In this document: piece by piece, positions 34,374 to 42,736 of the stretch
Position numbering within the stretch: the stretch's first letter is position 1
Layout: each line of letters begins with the position of its first letter
Assembly: GCA_016191555.1 (NCBI GenBank)
Contig: JACPVX010000070.1
Span: forward strand, 1-50,622
Length of the DNA: 50,622 bases
Source: Bacteroidota bacterium
GTDB lineage: Bacteria; Bacteroidota; Bacteroidia; Cytophagales; Cyclobacteriaceae
Direction: 5' to 3'
Translations under genes and position numbers: made by a program
The notes under the pieces: generated by a model
Seen by the model: the letters and a program-made list of their open reading frames with translations, nothing else
The model's database searches: none
Told to the model about the DNA's origin: nothing

Positions 34374-34985
34374 ATGATATCCTACCGATCACTCGACAGC
34401 GGCACCGAAAGGCTTTTTGAAGAAACGCTTCAAAAGATCGATGGACAATTGGAGATTAGGCGAGAGGATCATGAGCTTGGACTCAAACTTCTCGCAAAGT
34501 TTGATGGATTGAAAATTTATAAGAGCTTGTTTGTTCATCATGTTACGGAATTGAAAGGAAAATCCGGGGCTTTCATTATTTTATTGGTAGAAAAACACTC
34601 AACAATAATTGAACAGAAAAAAAGTGCCCGAGTAGAGAAGGAAATTGAGGAAGTCGAGCCGGTATTACTATTTAGTTTACCTCATGACATAGGTCGGGCC
34701 TATATTCGAGAGGAGACAGTTGCAGATAAGATTGCAGACATGTTTACGAAAATCGATATTGACTTCAATGAGTATCCGGATTTCAGCAGAAATTATTTTG
34801 TGGCTGGCGATAGCCCTGACAAGATCAGGAAGTACTTGCCAAGAGAATTAATGGAATCGCTGGAAAAAATTAGAGACATCTCAATCGAGATAAATGGAAA
34901 TTGGGGACTCTTACGAACGGAGAAAAATATGAGTGAAAACCTTTTGCTATTACTCATCAGTATTGGCTATAAGATGACGAAGTAA
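34374..34985 (+). CDS. Hypothetical cytoplasmic protein
   Basis: The 203-residue product has no signal peptide or membrane helix. Visible conserved-looking segments are GLKIYKSLFVHHVTELKGKS, EYPDFSRNYFVAGDSPDKIR and the end ISIEINGNWGLL. The layout (a domain for a soluble protein quantity, then an FxxFSRxYFVxGD motif) recalls uncharacterised Bacteroidota families of the DUF3137 sort, but I cannot assign it. It lies 34 bases after the TonB-domain gene. Confidence 0.6.
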   Translation: MISYRSLDSGTERLFEETLQKIDGQLEIRREDHELGLKLLAKFDGLKIYKSLFVHHVTELKGKSGAFIILLVEKHSTIIEQKKSARVEKEIEEVEPVLLFSLPHDIGRAYIREETVADKIADMFTKIDIDFNEYPDFSRNYFVAGDSPDKIRKYLPRELMESLEKIRDISIEINGNWGLLRTEKNMSENLLLLLISIGYKMTK

Positions 34986-35195
34986 AATGTTCAGGAAGAA
35001 TAAATGTATGATTAGGCTCGCGGGACTGGTAGCAAGTCGGGTGAAAAGAAGAAAGGCAACAAGAAGCGCGTAGATACGCATGACAATTATTTTTTGACTA
35101 AGATAATGGCTTGCGGCTAAGATGCAATCCATGGCAAGTTGAGATATTGATCGATTATCACTTTTTAGTAAATTGTGCAACTCAAACGATTATCC

Positions 35196-35558
35196 ATGAA
35201 AGCCTCAGCAGCACAAGATGAACGCATTGCGAACATGACATTTGCTTCGGTGTACCCAATGTATGTAGCCAAAGTAGAAAAGAAAAATCGCACGAAAGAA
35301 GAGTTGAACCAAGTGATTGAGTGGCTGACCGGTTATACCACCAAGCAACAGCAAGAGCTGATCAACGAGAAGGTAACATTCAAAACATTCTTTGAAAAAG
35401 CTTCACTGAATAAAAATGTATCACTGATTACAGGATTGATTTGCGGCTATCGGGTAGAAGAAATCGAAAACCCGCTGACGCAACAAGTTCGCTACCTCGA
35501 TAAGCTGGTGGATGAATTAGCGAAAGGGAAGAAGATGGAAAAGATTTTGAGAGCGTAA
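35196..35558 (+). CDS. DUF2200 family protein
   Basis: The 120-residue product matches the DUF2200 pattern: [40 protein letters not shown] and [20 protein letters not shown]. The family is widespread, small and cytoplasmic, and of unknown function. The ATG at 35196 is preferred over the in-frame upstream start at 35175, because similarity starts with the Asp-Glu-Arg segment. The 34986-35195 gap before it contains nothing I can name. Confidence 0.85.
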   Translation: MKASAAQDERIANMTFASVYPMYVAKVEKKNRTKEELNQVIEWLTGYTTKQQQELINEKVTFKTFFEKASLNKNVSLITGLICGYRVEEIENPLTQQVRYLDKLVDELAKGKKMEKILRA

Positions 35559-35572
35559 TCGATAGGCAATCT

Positions 35573-35596
35573 GTGTGTCCTATGTGCCTTGGTGGT
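35573..35596. repeat. 8-nt period repeat, CACNNAGG type (opposite orientation)
   Basis: On the minus strand this reads CACCAAGG, CACATAGG, then ACACAC. It lies 15 bases after the DUF2200 stop, a position similar to those of the other copies at gene ends. Confidence 0.55.
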
Positions 35597-35700
35597 TTAA
35601 AAAATAGATAAGCCATATTTTCAACTCAGTTTAACTGCAATTACTACACACGCGGAATAGGGTGTAAATAAGCGGTTATCATCTTGCGTGGGTTAATGAT

Positions 35701-35708
35701 AACTTTGT
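35701..35708 (+). promoter_or_regulatory. Bacteroidota -7 promoter element
   Basis: TAACTTTG is an exact TAnnTTTG match, 20 bases before the ATG of the glutaminase-A-like gene. A weak TTAT lies about 20 bases further upstream. Confidence 0.55.
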
Positions 35709-35727
35709 TGAGATACCATCAACAACC

Positions 35728-38172
35728 ATGAAGAAACTAACACTCATTGCCGTTCTTATCCATCTTGTTTCCATCGCCTTCGCGCAAAGCACAAAAGCAC
35801 CGGCTTTTCCACTCGTCACTCACGATCCTTATTTTAGTATTTGGTCGAATGTGGATGAATTGAACAGCGCACCCACCAAACATTGGACAGGTGCGGATCA
35901 TGCATTGATGGGGCATCTGAAAGTAGATGGACAGGTGTATCGCTTCATGGGAAATAAACCTGTTGCTTATAAAAACATCTTACCGGCCGGTGACGATGAA
36001 AATTTTACCTGCAAATACACCGAATCAACTCCTCCGGCTAATTGGATGACAGAAACCTTTGATGCCAGTCAGTGGCAAACAGGCGTGGGACCTTTTGGAA
36101 ACAAAGAAGGACTATCGAAAACGATGTGGCTTACGCGCTACATCTGGATGATTCGGGAATTCAATCTGGAAAACACTAACCTCAACGAGCCGTTGATGAA
36201 AATGAAATTTGATGACGACATCAGTGTCTTTCTCAACGGCACGTTGATATACGAGTCGGGCTGCTGCGCCAGCGGGTTTCGAATCATTCCGTTGACAAAC
36301 GAGATGAAATCCCTATTGAAGAAAGGAAGAAATGTATTTGCTATTCATGTGGTTAATACCGGAGGCGGTGCCGAACTTGATTTTGGCTTCGCTGAAAAAG
36401 TAATTCCACAAGAGACATCGGGCATTAAAGCAGCACAACAAAAAAGTGTAGTGATGAACGCCACCCAAACCATCTACCAATTTGCGTGTGGCTCGGTAAA
36501 ACTCCAATTAACATTTACATCGCCTTTATTAATTGATGAATTGGATATTCTGGCACGTCCGGTATCCTACATCAGTGCCAGCGTCCAATCAAATGATGGT
36601 AAGTCCCACGCGGTGCAACTGGAAGTCAGCGCATCTACCAACATCGCCACCAACACCGGGTCGGAAGAAGTGGTAGCATCTAAATACAAAGCGAATCAAC
36701 TAACTATTCTGAAAGCAGGCACCGTAGAGCAACCCATTTTAAAGAAGAAGGGCGATGACGTACGCATCGACTGGGGCTATCTGCATTTGGCTGCTAAAGA
36801 TGGAAGCAATGTGAAGCAAGCGATTAACACTACGAGCGAACCTTTTCAATCAACAGCAACGGATCAGCTTCAAGGTAAAAAGTTAACCCTCAGCACCACT
36901 GTTGATATGGGTACCATTGGCACGACCGCAAAAGAGCAAGTGTTGCTACTGGGCTACGATGACTTGTATTCCGTTCAATACTTCGGCACTAATCTGTTGC
37001 CATGGTGGAAACAAAGTAGTTCGAATTCTATTGAGCAACAACTCGCACTTGCTGCTACTGACTACGCAGCGATTATCAAAAAATGCGAGCGCATCAACAA
37101 GATGATTTACAATGATGCATTCAAAGCGGGTGGCGACTCGTATGCTAAACTCTGTGAGTTGGCCTATCGCCAAAGTATTGCCGCACACAAGTTGGTGAAG
37201 AGCCCGCAAGGCGAGCTGTTATTTTTGTCGAAGGAGAATTTTAGTAATGGTTCGATCAACACCGTAGATGTTACTTATCCATCGGCTCCGTTGTTTTTAA
37301 TTTATAATCCCGAATTGTTGAAGGGCATGCTCAACGGAATATTTTATTACAGCGAAAGCGGCAAGTGGACCAAACCATTTGCGGCTCATGATTTGGGTAC
37401 GTATCCACTCGCGAATGGACAAACCTATGGCGAAGACATGCCGGTAGAAGAATGCGGCAATATGCTTATTCTCACAGCCGCCATTTGCAGAGCCGAAGGC
37501 AAAACAGACTATGCGAAGAAACACTGGTCAACACTGACCACATGGGCAGAGTATCTTAACAAAGAAGGATTCGATCCGGCCAATCAATTGTGCACGGATG
37601 ATTTTGCGGGGCACCTGGCGCGAAATACAAACTTGTCGGCTAAGGCGATTGTAGGATTGGAGAGCTACGGATGGCTTGCCAAACAAATGGGTGATGCGAC
37701 AAGCTATGCAAAGTACGATTTGATTGCCAAAGGATTTGTGACGAAGTGGATGGAGATGGCCAACGATGGCGATCACTACGCGCTTACATTTGATAAGAAA
37801 GGAACCTGGAGTCAGAAGTATAATTTGGTGTGGGATAAAGTGATGAAGTTTAATTATTTTCCGAGGGAAGTCTTTTCAACGGAAGTAAAGTATTACCTCA
37901 CCCGGCAAAATGAATTTGGTTTGCCTTTGGACAGCCGCGCCACCTACACCAAATCCGATTGGATCATCTGGACATCGGTGTTGACGAACAATCGAAAAGA
38001 TTTTGAGCAGTTCGTGCTACCGGTTTATGCGTTTGCGCAACGCACACCTTCGCGGGTACCAATTAGCGACTGGCATGAAACGAAGTCGGGCAAGATGGTG
38101 GGCTTTCAGGCGCGCAGTGTGGTGGGTGGCTATTACATGAAAGTGTTGGAAGAGAAGTTTAAGAATAAATAA
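35728..38172 (+). CDS. Glutaminase A (GtaA)-like secreted protein, DUF4965/DUF1793
   Basis: The 814-residue product has a signal peptide (MKKLTLIAVLIHLVSIAFAQ). The N-terminal region PAFPLVTHDPYFSIWSNVDE, then HWTGADHALMGHLKVDG, is typical of the GtaA family (DUF4964/DUF5127). An inserted jelly-roll-like domain (about 85-225; MKFDDDISVFLNGTLIYESG, then LKKGRNVFAIHVVNTGGGAE) resembles beta-galactosidase-type beta domains. DUF4965 and the helical DUF1793 barrel follow (AAHDLGTYPLANGQTYGEDM, PVEECGNMLI, and SRVPISDWHETKSGKMVGFQ, AR). The family is named for fungal glutaminase A, but in Bacteroidota it may act on other substrates. It is followed after 12 bases by a mutarotase lipoprotein. Confidence 0.88.
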   Translation: MKKLTLIAVLIHLVSIAFAQSTKAPAFPLVTHDPYFSIWSNVDELNSAPTKHWTGADHALMGHLKVDGQVYRFMGNKPVAYKNILPAGDDENFTCKYTESTPPANWMTETFDASQWQTGVGPFGNKEGLSKTMWLTRYIWMIREFNLENTNLNEPLMKMKFDDDISVFLNGTLIYESGCCASGFRIIPLTNEMKSLLKKGRNVFAIHVVNTGGGAELDFGFAEKVIPQETSGIKAAQQKSVVMNATQTIYQFACGSVKLQLTFTSPLLIDELDILARPVSYISASVQSNDGKSHAVQLEVSASTNIATNTGSEEVVASKYKANQLTILKAGTVEQPILKKKGDDVRIDWGYLHLAAKDGSNVKQAINTTSEPFQSTATDQLQGKKLTLSTTVDMGTIGTTAKEQVLLLGYDDLYSVQYFGTNLLPWWKQSSSNSIEQQLALAATDYAAIIKKCERINKMIYNDAFKAGGDSYAKLCELAYRQSIAAHKLVKSPQGELLFLSKENFSNGSINTVDVTYPSAPLFLIYNPELLKGMLNGIFYYSESGKWTKPFAAHDLGTYPLANGQTYGEDMPVEECGNMLILTAAICRAEGKTDYAKKHWSTLTTWAEYLNKEGFDPANQLCTDDFAGHLARNTNLSAKAIVGLESYGWLAKQMGDATSYAKYDLIAKGFVTKWMEMANDGDHYALTFDKKGTWSQKYNLVWDKVMKFNYFPREVFSTEVKYYLTRQNEFGLPLDSRATYTKSDWIIWTSVLTNNRKDFEQFVLPVYAFAQRTPSRVPISDWHETKSGKMVGFQARSVVGGYYMKVLEEKFKNK

Positions 38173-38184
38173 TCAGCTGCGCAG

Positions 38185-39351
38185 ATGAGAATTGTTTTAT
38201 ATCTATCCTTCAGTGTGTTGTTTTTATCAGCATGTAATAACCGATCCCAGCAGGTTGAGAATGCGGGCCGTGCCGATACACTTCGATTGTATACGCAACC
38301 TCAACGAAGTGATTTCACCGACACCCTGCAGGGAAAGGCGATCGATTTATTCTTTCTAAAGAACGGTGCATGCACGGCAGCCATTACAAATTATGGCGGA
38401 CGATTGGTGAGTCTATTCGTTCCGGACATGAATGGAAATCCGGTGGATGTGATTGTCGGGCCGGATCGCATTCAGGATTTTCTAACTTCATCTGAACCAT
38501 TTTTTGGAGCGAGCATTGGTCGCTATGGCAATCGTATTGCGAAGGGTTCACTCAGCATCGATGGCAAAACATTTCAACTGGATGTCAATAATGGAGTCAA
38601 CACATTGCACGGAGGCAAGAATGGATTTCATCAGCAGGTGTGGAGCGGTCAGCAAGTCAACGACAGCACGCTGGAGTTACGTTATTTGTCAGCAGATGGC
38701 GAACAAGGTTTTCCGGGAAACCTTTCAGTGAAGATTACTTACACATTAAAGCAGGCGAGCACATTGCAAATCGACTATGAGGCAAGCACGGATAAAAAAA
38801 CAGTTTGTAATCTCACCAATCATGCCTTCTTCAATTTGAATGGAGTGGGCAGTGGAAGCATCTATGAACATGAAGTACAAATCGATGCCGATCACTACAC
38901 ACCGGTGGATGTAGGATTAATACCTCTCGGTAAAAATGAATCGGTTGCACAAACTCCGTTTGACTTTCGTACGTCCACACGCATCGGACAACACGTAGAC
39001 GACACAACAAACTTACAAATACGAATGGGGCTTGGCTATGATCACAACTTTGTATTGAATAAGAAAGCAATCGGTACATTGGAATGGGCCGCTCGTGTGA
39101 AGGGCGATCAGACCGGTATTACGATGGACGTGTATACAGAAGAACCCGGATTACAATTTTACAGCGGCAACTTCATGAAAAGTAAAAACCGCATAAAAGG
39201 AGAGGGGAAAGACGATTACCGCACCGCGTTTTGTTTAGAGACACAACACTTTCCGGATAGCCCGCACCAGCCTTTATTTCCAACCACGCTATTGCTACCC
39301 AACACAATGTATCATACCAGCAGTATTTATAAGTTTAGTACCAGCCATTGA
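38185..39351 (+). CDS. galM: Aldose 1-epimerase (galactose mutarotase) lipoprotein
   Basis: The enzyme interconverts alpha and beta anomers of aldoses. The 388-residue product has a lipobox (VLFLSACNN), so it is exported, unlike cytoplasmic GalM. Family motifs present are GRYGNRIAKGS, NTLHGGKNGFH with catalytic His, NLTNHAFFNLNG with the second His, GYDHNFVL, and AFCLETQHFPDSPH with catalytic Glu. It is cotranscribed with the GtaA-like protein, suggesting joint processing of external glycans or glycoconjugates; that is inference. Confidence 0.93.
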   Translation: MRIVLYLSFSVLFLSACNNRSQQVENAGRADTLRLYTQPQRSDFTDTLQGKAIDLFFLKNGACTAAITNYGGRLVSLFVPDMNGNPVDVIVGPDRIQDFLTSSEPFFGASIGRYGNRIAKGSLSIDGKTFQLDVNNGVNTLHGGKNGFHQQVWSGQQVNDSTLELRYLSADGEQGFPGNLSVKITYTLKQASTLQIDYEASTDKKTVCNLTNHAFFNLNGVGSGSIYEHEVQIDADHYTPVDVGLIPLGKNESVAQTPFDFRTSTRIGQHVDDTTNLQIRMGLGYDHNFVLNKKAIGTLEWAARVKGDQTGITMDVYTEEPGLQFYSGNFMKSKNRIKGEGKDDYRTAFCLETQHFPDSPHQPLFPTTLLLPNTMYHTSSIYKFSTSH

Positions 39352-39481
39352 TATTTACGAAATCGATTTCAGGAATGTAGTTGGAAGAGTCAAAGGGCCT
39401 GCGGAAGCAATCAGCTTAATCCTACCAAATAAAATTAATCCATATCTTTACCAATAACGCGATTGTGTCAAGCGCAATAGC

Positions 39482-39489
39482 TAAGTTTG
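39482..39489 (+). promoter_or_regulatory. Bacteroidota -7 promoter element
   Basis: TAAGTTTG is an exact TAnnTTTG match 40 bases before the ATG at 39529. ATTG at 39462-39465 is a possible -33 element. Confidence 0.5.
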
Positions 39490-39528
39490 AGTCAAATCGG
39501 TTACCCCACGATTCCCATTCTTTAATGT

Positions 39529-40845
39529 ATGTCCGCTAGTTCCTTTTCACAGAAAGTATCCAGTTATTGGAATCGACTCATACGAATCGGCAGGACGGAA
39601 GGGATGGACATGCAGCAAGAGGTGCGCATGCAATCGCTCAATGCCCTGATGGTGATTGTCATTCTGATTCTTGCTGTATGGGTAACGATTAATTCTTTCT
39701 TAGGAGCCTATACTGCTTTTCGCAGTCTGTTGGTTGTACCGGTATTGCTGCTCGTGATCTATTGTAATTACAAGCGGAAGTACGATCTGGCAGCCTACAT
39801 CATGTCGTACGCCATTTTGTTCATCGTTCTTTTTTTATCCGTTACCGAGAGACGAACCGGCACACAATACATTCTGGTGGGAATCGGGTGTTGTTCGGTA
39901 TTAATCTTTGATCGTCCGGCTTCGGCCTGGCTATCGTTTGTGATTGCCTTTGGCAGTTACATATTTTATTATTGGTATGACAGCACACATCCATTCGTTG
40001 CGAACCCCACCATTCCATATGCGTTTGCACAAAACGCATTGATGTTTCTTTCCGGGTTGATCGTAGTTTCACAGTCGATGGTATTTCGCTCGCTGGTGAA
40101 AAGATATGAAGCTCATCTGCGAGATGCGAACCGAGAGATTGAAACCATAAATGAAGAACTGAGGGCCTCTAATGAAGAGCTGCATTCATTCTCGGAAAAC
40201 CTGGATTCGTTGGTGCGACAGAAAGAAGCACACCTACAAGCCTACATGGATGGCATCGACATCAGTATGTACGCCACGGTCAGTGACATGAATGGAAAAT
40301 TCATGCGGGTCAATGAACGCGTGCTGGCCATCAGCGGATATTCGGAAGCTGAACTGGTCGGAAAAGATTATAGAATACTGTCATCCGGCAATTACCCCGA
40401 ATCTTTTTTTATTGAAAGAAGAAATGTGCTGATGCAAGGCAATGTATGGCGTGGCGAAATTGAGCATCGAACAAAAGATGGAGCGTTGGTATGGTTGGAC
40501 TGCGTGGTGATTCCTATCCGCGACTTGCATGGCGACATTCAATCTTTCCTGACACTGGGATTGTCCATTACCGAAAAGAAGTTGCACGACAAAATGCAAC
40601 AAGAAACCATTCAACTGCTGGAGTCCATCGCGTTTAGCGCTTCTCATAAAATAAGAGGTCCACTGGCAAGAATCAAAGGACTATCTAATTTGATTACGAA
40701 AGACATCGTGAACGAACATGAATTTAAGATGGTAGCCGAAAAGTTAGTGATCAGCTCCGAAGAGCTGGATGCTGCTACCAGCGAATTGGTGGAATATGTT
40801 TTCAATCATCAGGAAAAGATCAACGACCGTACGGATGCTACATAG
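39529..40845 (+). CDS. PAS-domain kinase-like protein without ATPase domain
   Basis: The 438-residue product has five or six membrane helices (about 40-185), a coiled coil (about 195-230), a PAS domain (about 240-345; MNGKFMRVNERVLAISGYSE, then GEIEHRTKDGALVWLDCVVI) and a HisKA-like helix pair with the phospho-acceptor context FSASHKIRGPLARIKGLSNL. The chain ends about 45 residues later with no N, G1 or G2 box, so the HATPase domain is missing. It could act as a phosphotransfer or dimerisation partner, or be a truncated kinase. No downstream fragment with ATPase motifs is found in the next bases. Confidence 0.85.
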   Translation: MSASSFSQKVSSYWNRLIRIGRTEGMDMQQEVRMQSLNALMVIVILILAVWVTINSFLGAYTAFRSLLVVPVLLLVIYCNYKRKYDLAAYIMSYAILFIVLFLSVTERRTGTQYILVGIGCCSVLIFDRPASAWLSFVIAFGSYIFYYWYDSTHPFVANPTIPYAFAQNALMFLSGLIVVSQSMVFRSLVKRYEAHLRDANREIETINEELRASNEELHSFSENLDSLVRQKEAHLQAYMDGIDISMYATVSDMNGKFMRVNERVLAISGYSEAELVGKDYRILSSGNYPESFFIERRNVLMQGNVWRGEIEHRTKDGALVWLDCVVIPIRDLHGDIQSFLTLGLSITEKKLHDKMQQETIQLLESIAFSASHKIRGPLARIKGLSNLITKDIVNEHEFKMVAEKLVISSEELDAATSELVEYVFNHQEKINDRTDAT

Positions 40846-40946
40846 AGCAGGAAGGGTGTTCGAATGATTTTATCAGAACCCTAGCTTGACGCATTGACCA
40901 CCTATAAATGTCGTGTTTCACCCTATGCAGCATCTTGCTGACACGG

Positions 40947-40954
40947 TACTTTTG
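40947..40954 (+). promoter_or_regulatory. Bacteroidota -7 promoter element
   Basis: TACTTTTG is an exact TAnnTTTG match 23 bases before the ATG of the alpha/beta hydrolase at 40977. Confidence 0.5.
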
Positions 40955-40976
40955 TGTCAACCTTAACTTTCTCCAT

Positions 40977-41801
40977 ATGATTAAAGTGTGTGTTGGCATC
41001 CTCCTTGTATTCGCAACCTTTACGGATTCATCTGCGCAGAAAGAAATCAACTACGGATCGAATGCAGGAAAGCATTTGATAATCAACAAAACCAAGATCT
41101 ATTACGAAGAATATGGCAAGGGTACTCCCTTACTTTTGTTACACGGTGGGTTGCAGTCCATTCACGACTTTCAGGAAATCATACCAACGCTGTCGAAGCG
41201 CTTTCGCGTGATTGCTTTTGACAGACCCTTTCACGGACGATCAGAACCCATCGATTCATTGAGCTATCACATCATGGCCAATTATGCAATACAAGTGATT
41301 GATCAGCTAAAGCTGGATAGCGTCTACCTGATGGGGTGGAGTGACGGAGGAAGTACCGCGCTTTTGACGGCCTCGATGCGACCGGAAAAGGTCAAGAAGA
41401 TCATTGTCTGCGGAACGGATATGAATGAAGATGAGAAAGGCTCACAGCCAATCGATAACCTCCGTATGATCACCCCCGAATTTGTGGAGAAAAATTGGAA
41501 GGAGTGGCTCACTGGCTACCAGCAATTATCACCTCAACCCGATCAATGGAAAAAATTCATTTCGAAAACGGTGAAGATGTGGTTGAAGATCGACTACATC
41601 AGTGAAGCCGAAATGCGGGCGTTGAAGTGCAAAACACTGTTGATAGTAGGCGATCGGGATGTAGTAAAACCCGAAGTGGCCATAAAGATGCATCGGCTCA
41701 TCAAAGGAAGTCAGCTTTGCATCTTACCCAACACCACTCATTTCATGCTGGCCGAAAAGCCGGAGTTGATTGGTCGCCTGGCGCTTGATTTCTTAAAGTA
41801 A
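40977..41801 (+). CDS. Secreted alpha/beta hydrolase
   Basis: The 274-residue product has a signal peptide (MIKVCVGILLVFATFTDSSA), the oxyanion motif LLLHGGLQS, the nucleophile elbow LMGWSDGGSTA, the acid region VGDRDVVKPE and the catalytic His in LPNTTHFMLAEKP. This is a standard fold of esterase, haloperoxidase or lactonase type; the substrate is unknown. The ATG at 40977 is chosen because it begins the signal peptide and lies just after a -7 element. Confidence 0.88.
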   Translation: MIKVCVGILLVFATFTDSSAQKEINYGSNAGKHLIINKTKIYYEEYGKGTPLLLLHGGLQSIHDFQEIIPTLSKRFRVIAFDRPFHGRSEPIDSLSYHIMANYAIQVIDQLKLDSVYLMGWSDGGSTALLTASMRPEKVKKIIVCGTDMNEDEKGSQPIDNLRMITPEFVEKNWKEWLTGYQQLSPQPDQWKKFISKTVKMWLKIDYISEAEMRALKCKTLLIVGDRDVVKPEVAIKMHRLIKGSQLCILPNTTHFMLAEKPELIGRLALDFLK

Positions 41802-41868
41802 TTCGTAACTATATCATTCCGAAGGTACACATCACGCGCTGCTGTGGGTGATACTTGCGCTTTGTTTA

Positions 41869-41876
41869 TATATTTG
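41869..41876 (+). promoter_or_regulatory. Bacteroidota -7 promoter element
   Basis: TATATTTG is an exact TAnnTTTG match 56 bases before the ATG of the DJ-1/PfpI lipoprotein gene. Confidence 0.45.
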
Positions 41877-41931
41877 TTTTAGCGATTAGTACGTAGTGTA
41901 GTTTGAGGGGTTTGATATTTTAATAATACCA

Positions 41932-42681
41932 ATGAAAATAAGTAATATTATAGCAACTGCATCCATCGCACTCTTTGTCTGTGTGTTGTTTAGCTGCAAG
42001 ACAGACCATTCGGGCAAATCATCCGGCAACGGTGAAATTAAATCGGACACGCTCACCAAACATTTGAAACCATTCCGACCGGATTTACCAACCATCGGAC
42101 TTTTAACGTACAATGGCGTATTGCAAAGTGAAGTGTTCGCCACATCCGATGTCTTTGCCAAGTTGACCGAAGATGGGAGGCAACTTTTTAATGTCGTGAC
42201 CATTGCGGAGACGGAAAGTTCCATTACTACCGAAGAAGGAATAAGGCTGCTGCCTGATTATACATTTGCCAATTGCCCCAAGTTGGAGGCACTATTCGTT
42301 CCCAGCGCGTACGACATGTATGCACAAGTGCACAACAACAAGATTATCGACTTCATTCGACAGAAAGATAAAGAAGCAAAATACATGGTAAGCAATTGTG
42401 CAGGAGCCCAACTAATCGGAGCCTCCGGGATTGCAGATGGAAAAAGAATTGTTACATGGATCGGGGGCGGAAAGCAACTACAGAAAGATTACCCGAATTT
42501 AAAAGTGCAAGATGATAGCCTTGTCACGTATGTAGAAGACGGACGATTCAGTTCATCTAACGGAAATTTAACCAGCTACATTTCGGCATTAAATCTATTA
42601 GAGAAAATGACGAGTGCCGAGCATAGAAAGTTTGTTGAGTCGTATTTGTATCTCGATCGGCTTAAAACATGGAAACAATAA
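41932..42681 (+). CDS. DJ-1/PfpI family lipoprotein
   Basis: The 249-residue product has a lipobox (VCVLFSCKT) and a class I glutamine amidotransferase-like domain: TIGLLTYNGVLQSEVFATSD at strand 1, ALFVPSAYDMY, the nucleophile-elbow Cys in YMVSNCAGAQLIGASGIADG, then VTWIGGGKQLQKDYPNLKVQ. Most DJ-1 relatives are cytoplasmic, so a lipid-anchored form is unusual but known in Bacteroidota. No adjacent HTH domain is fused. It is separated from the hydrolase by 130 bases with its own -7 element. Confidence 0.85.
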   Translation: MKISNIIATASIALFVCVLFSCKTDHSGKSSGNGEIKSDTLTKHLKPFRPDLPTIGLLTYNGVLQSEVFATSDVFAKLTEDGRQLFNVVTIAETESSITTEEGIRLLPDYTFANCPKLEALFVPSAYDMYAQVHNNKIIDFIRQKDKEAKYMVSNCAGAQLIGASGIADGKRIVTWIGGGKQLQKDYPNLKVQDDSLVTYVEDGRFSSSNGNLTSYISALNLLEKMTSAEHRKFVESYLYLDRLKTWKQ

Positions 42682-42736
42682 ATTGCGGACGCTGAACGGT
42701 ACATGAGGTAGTTTTTGAAAGTAACGGTATTTGGTC

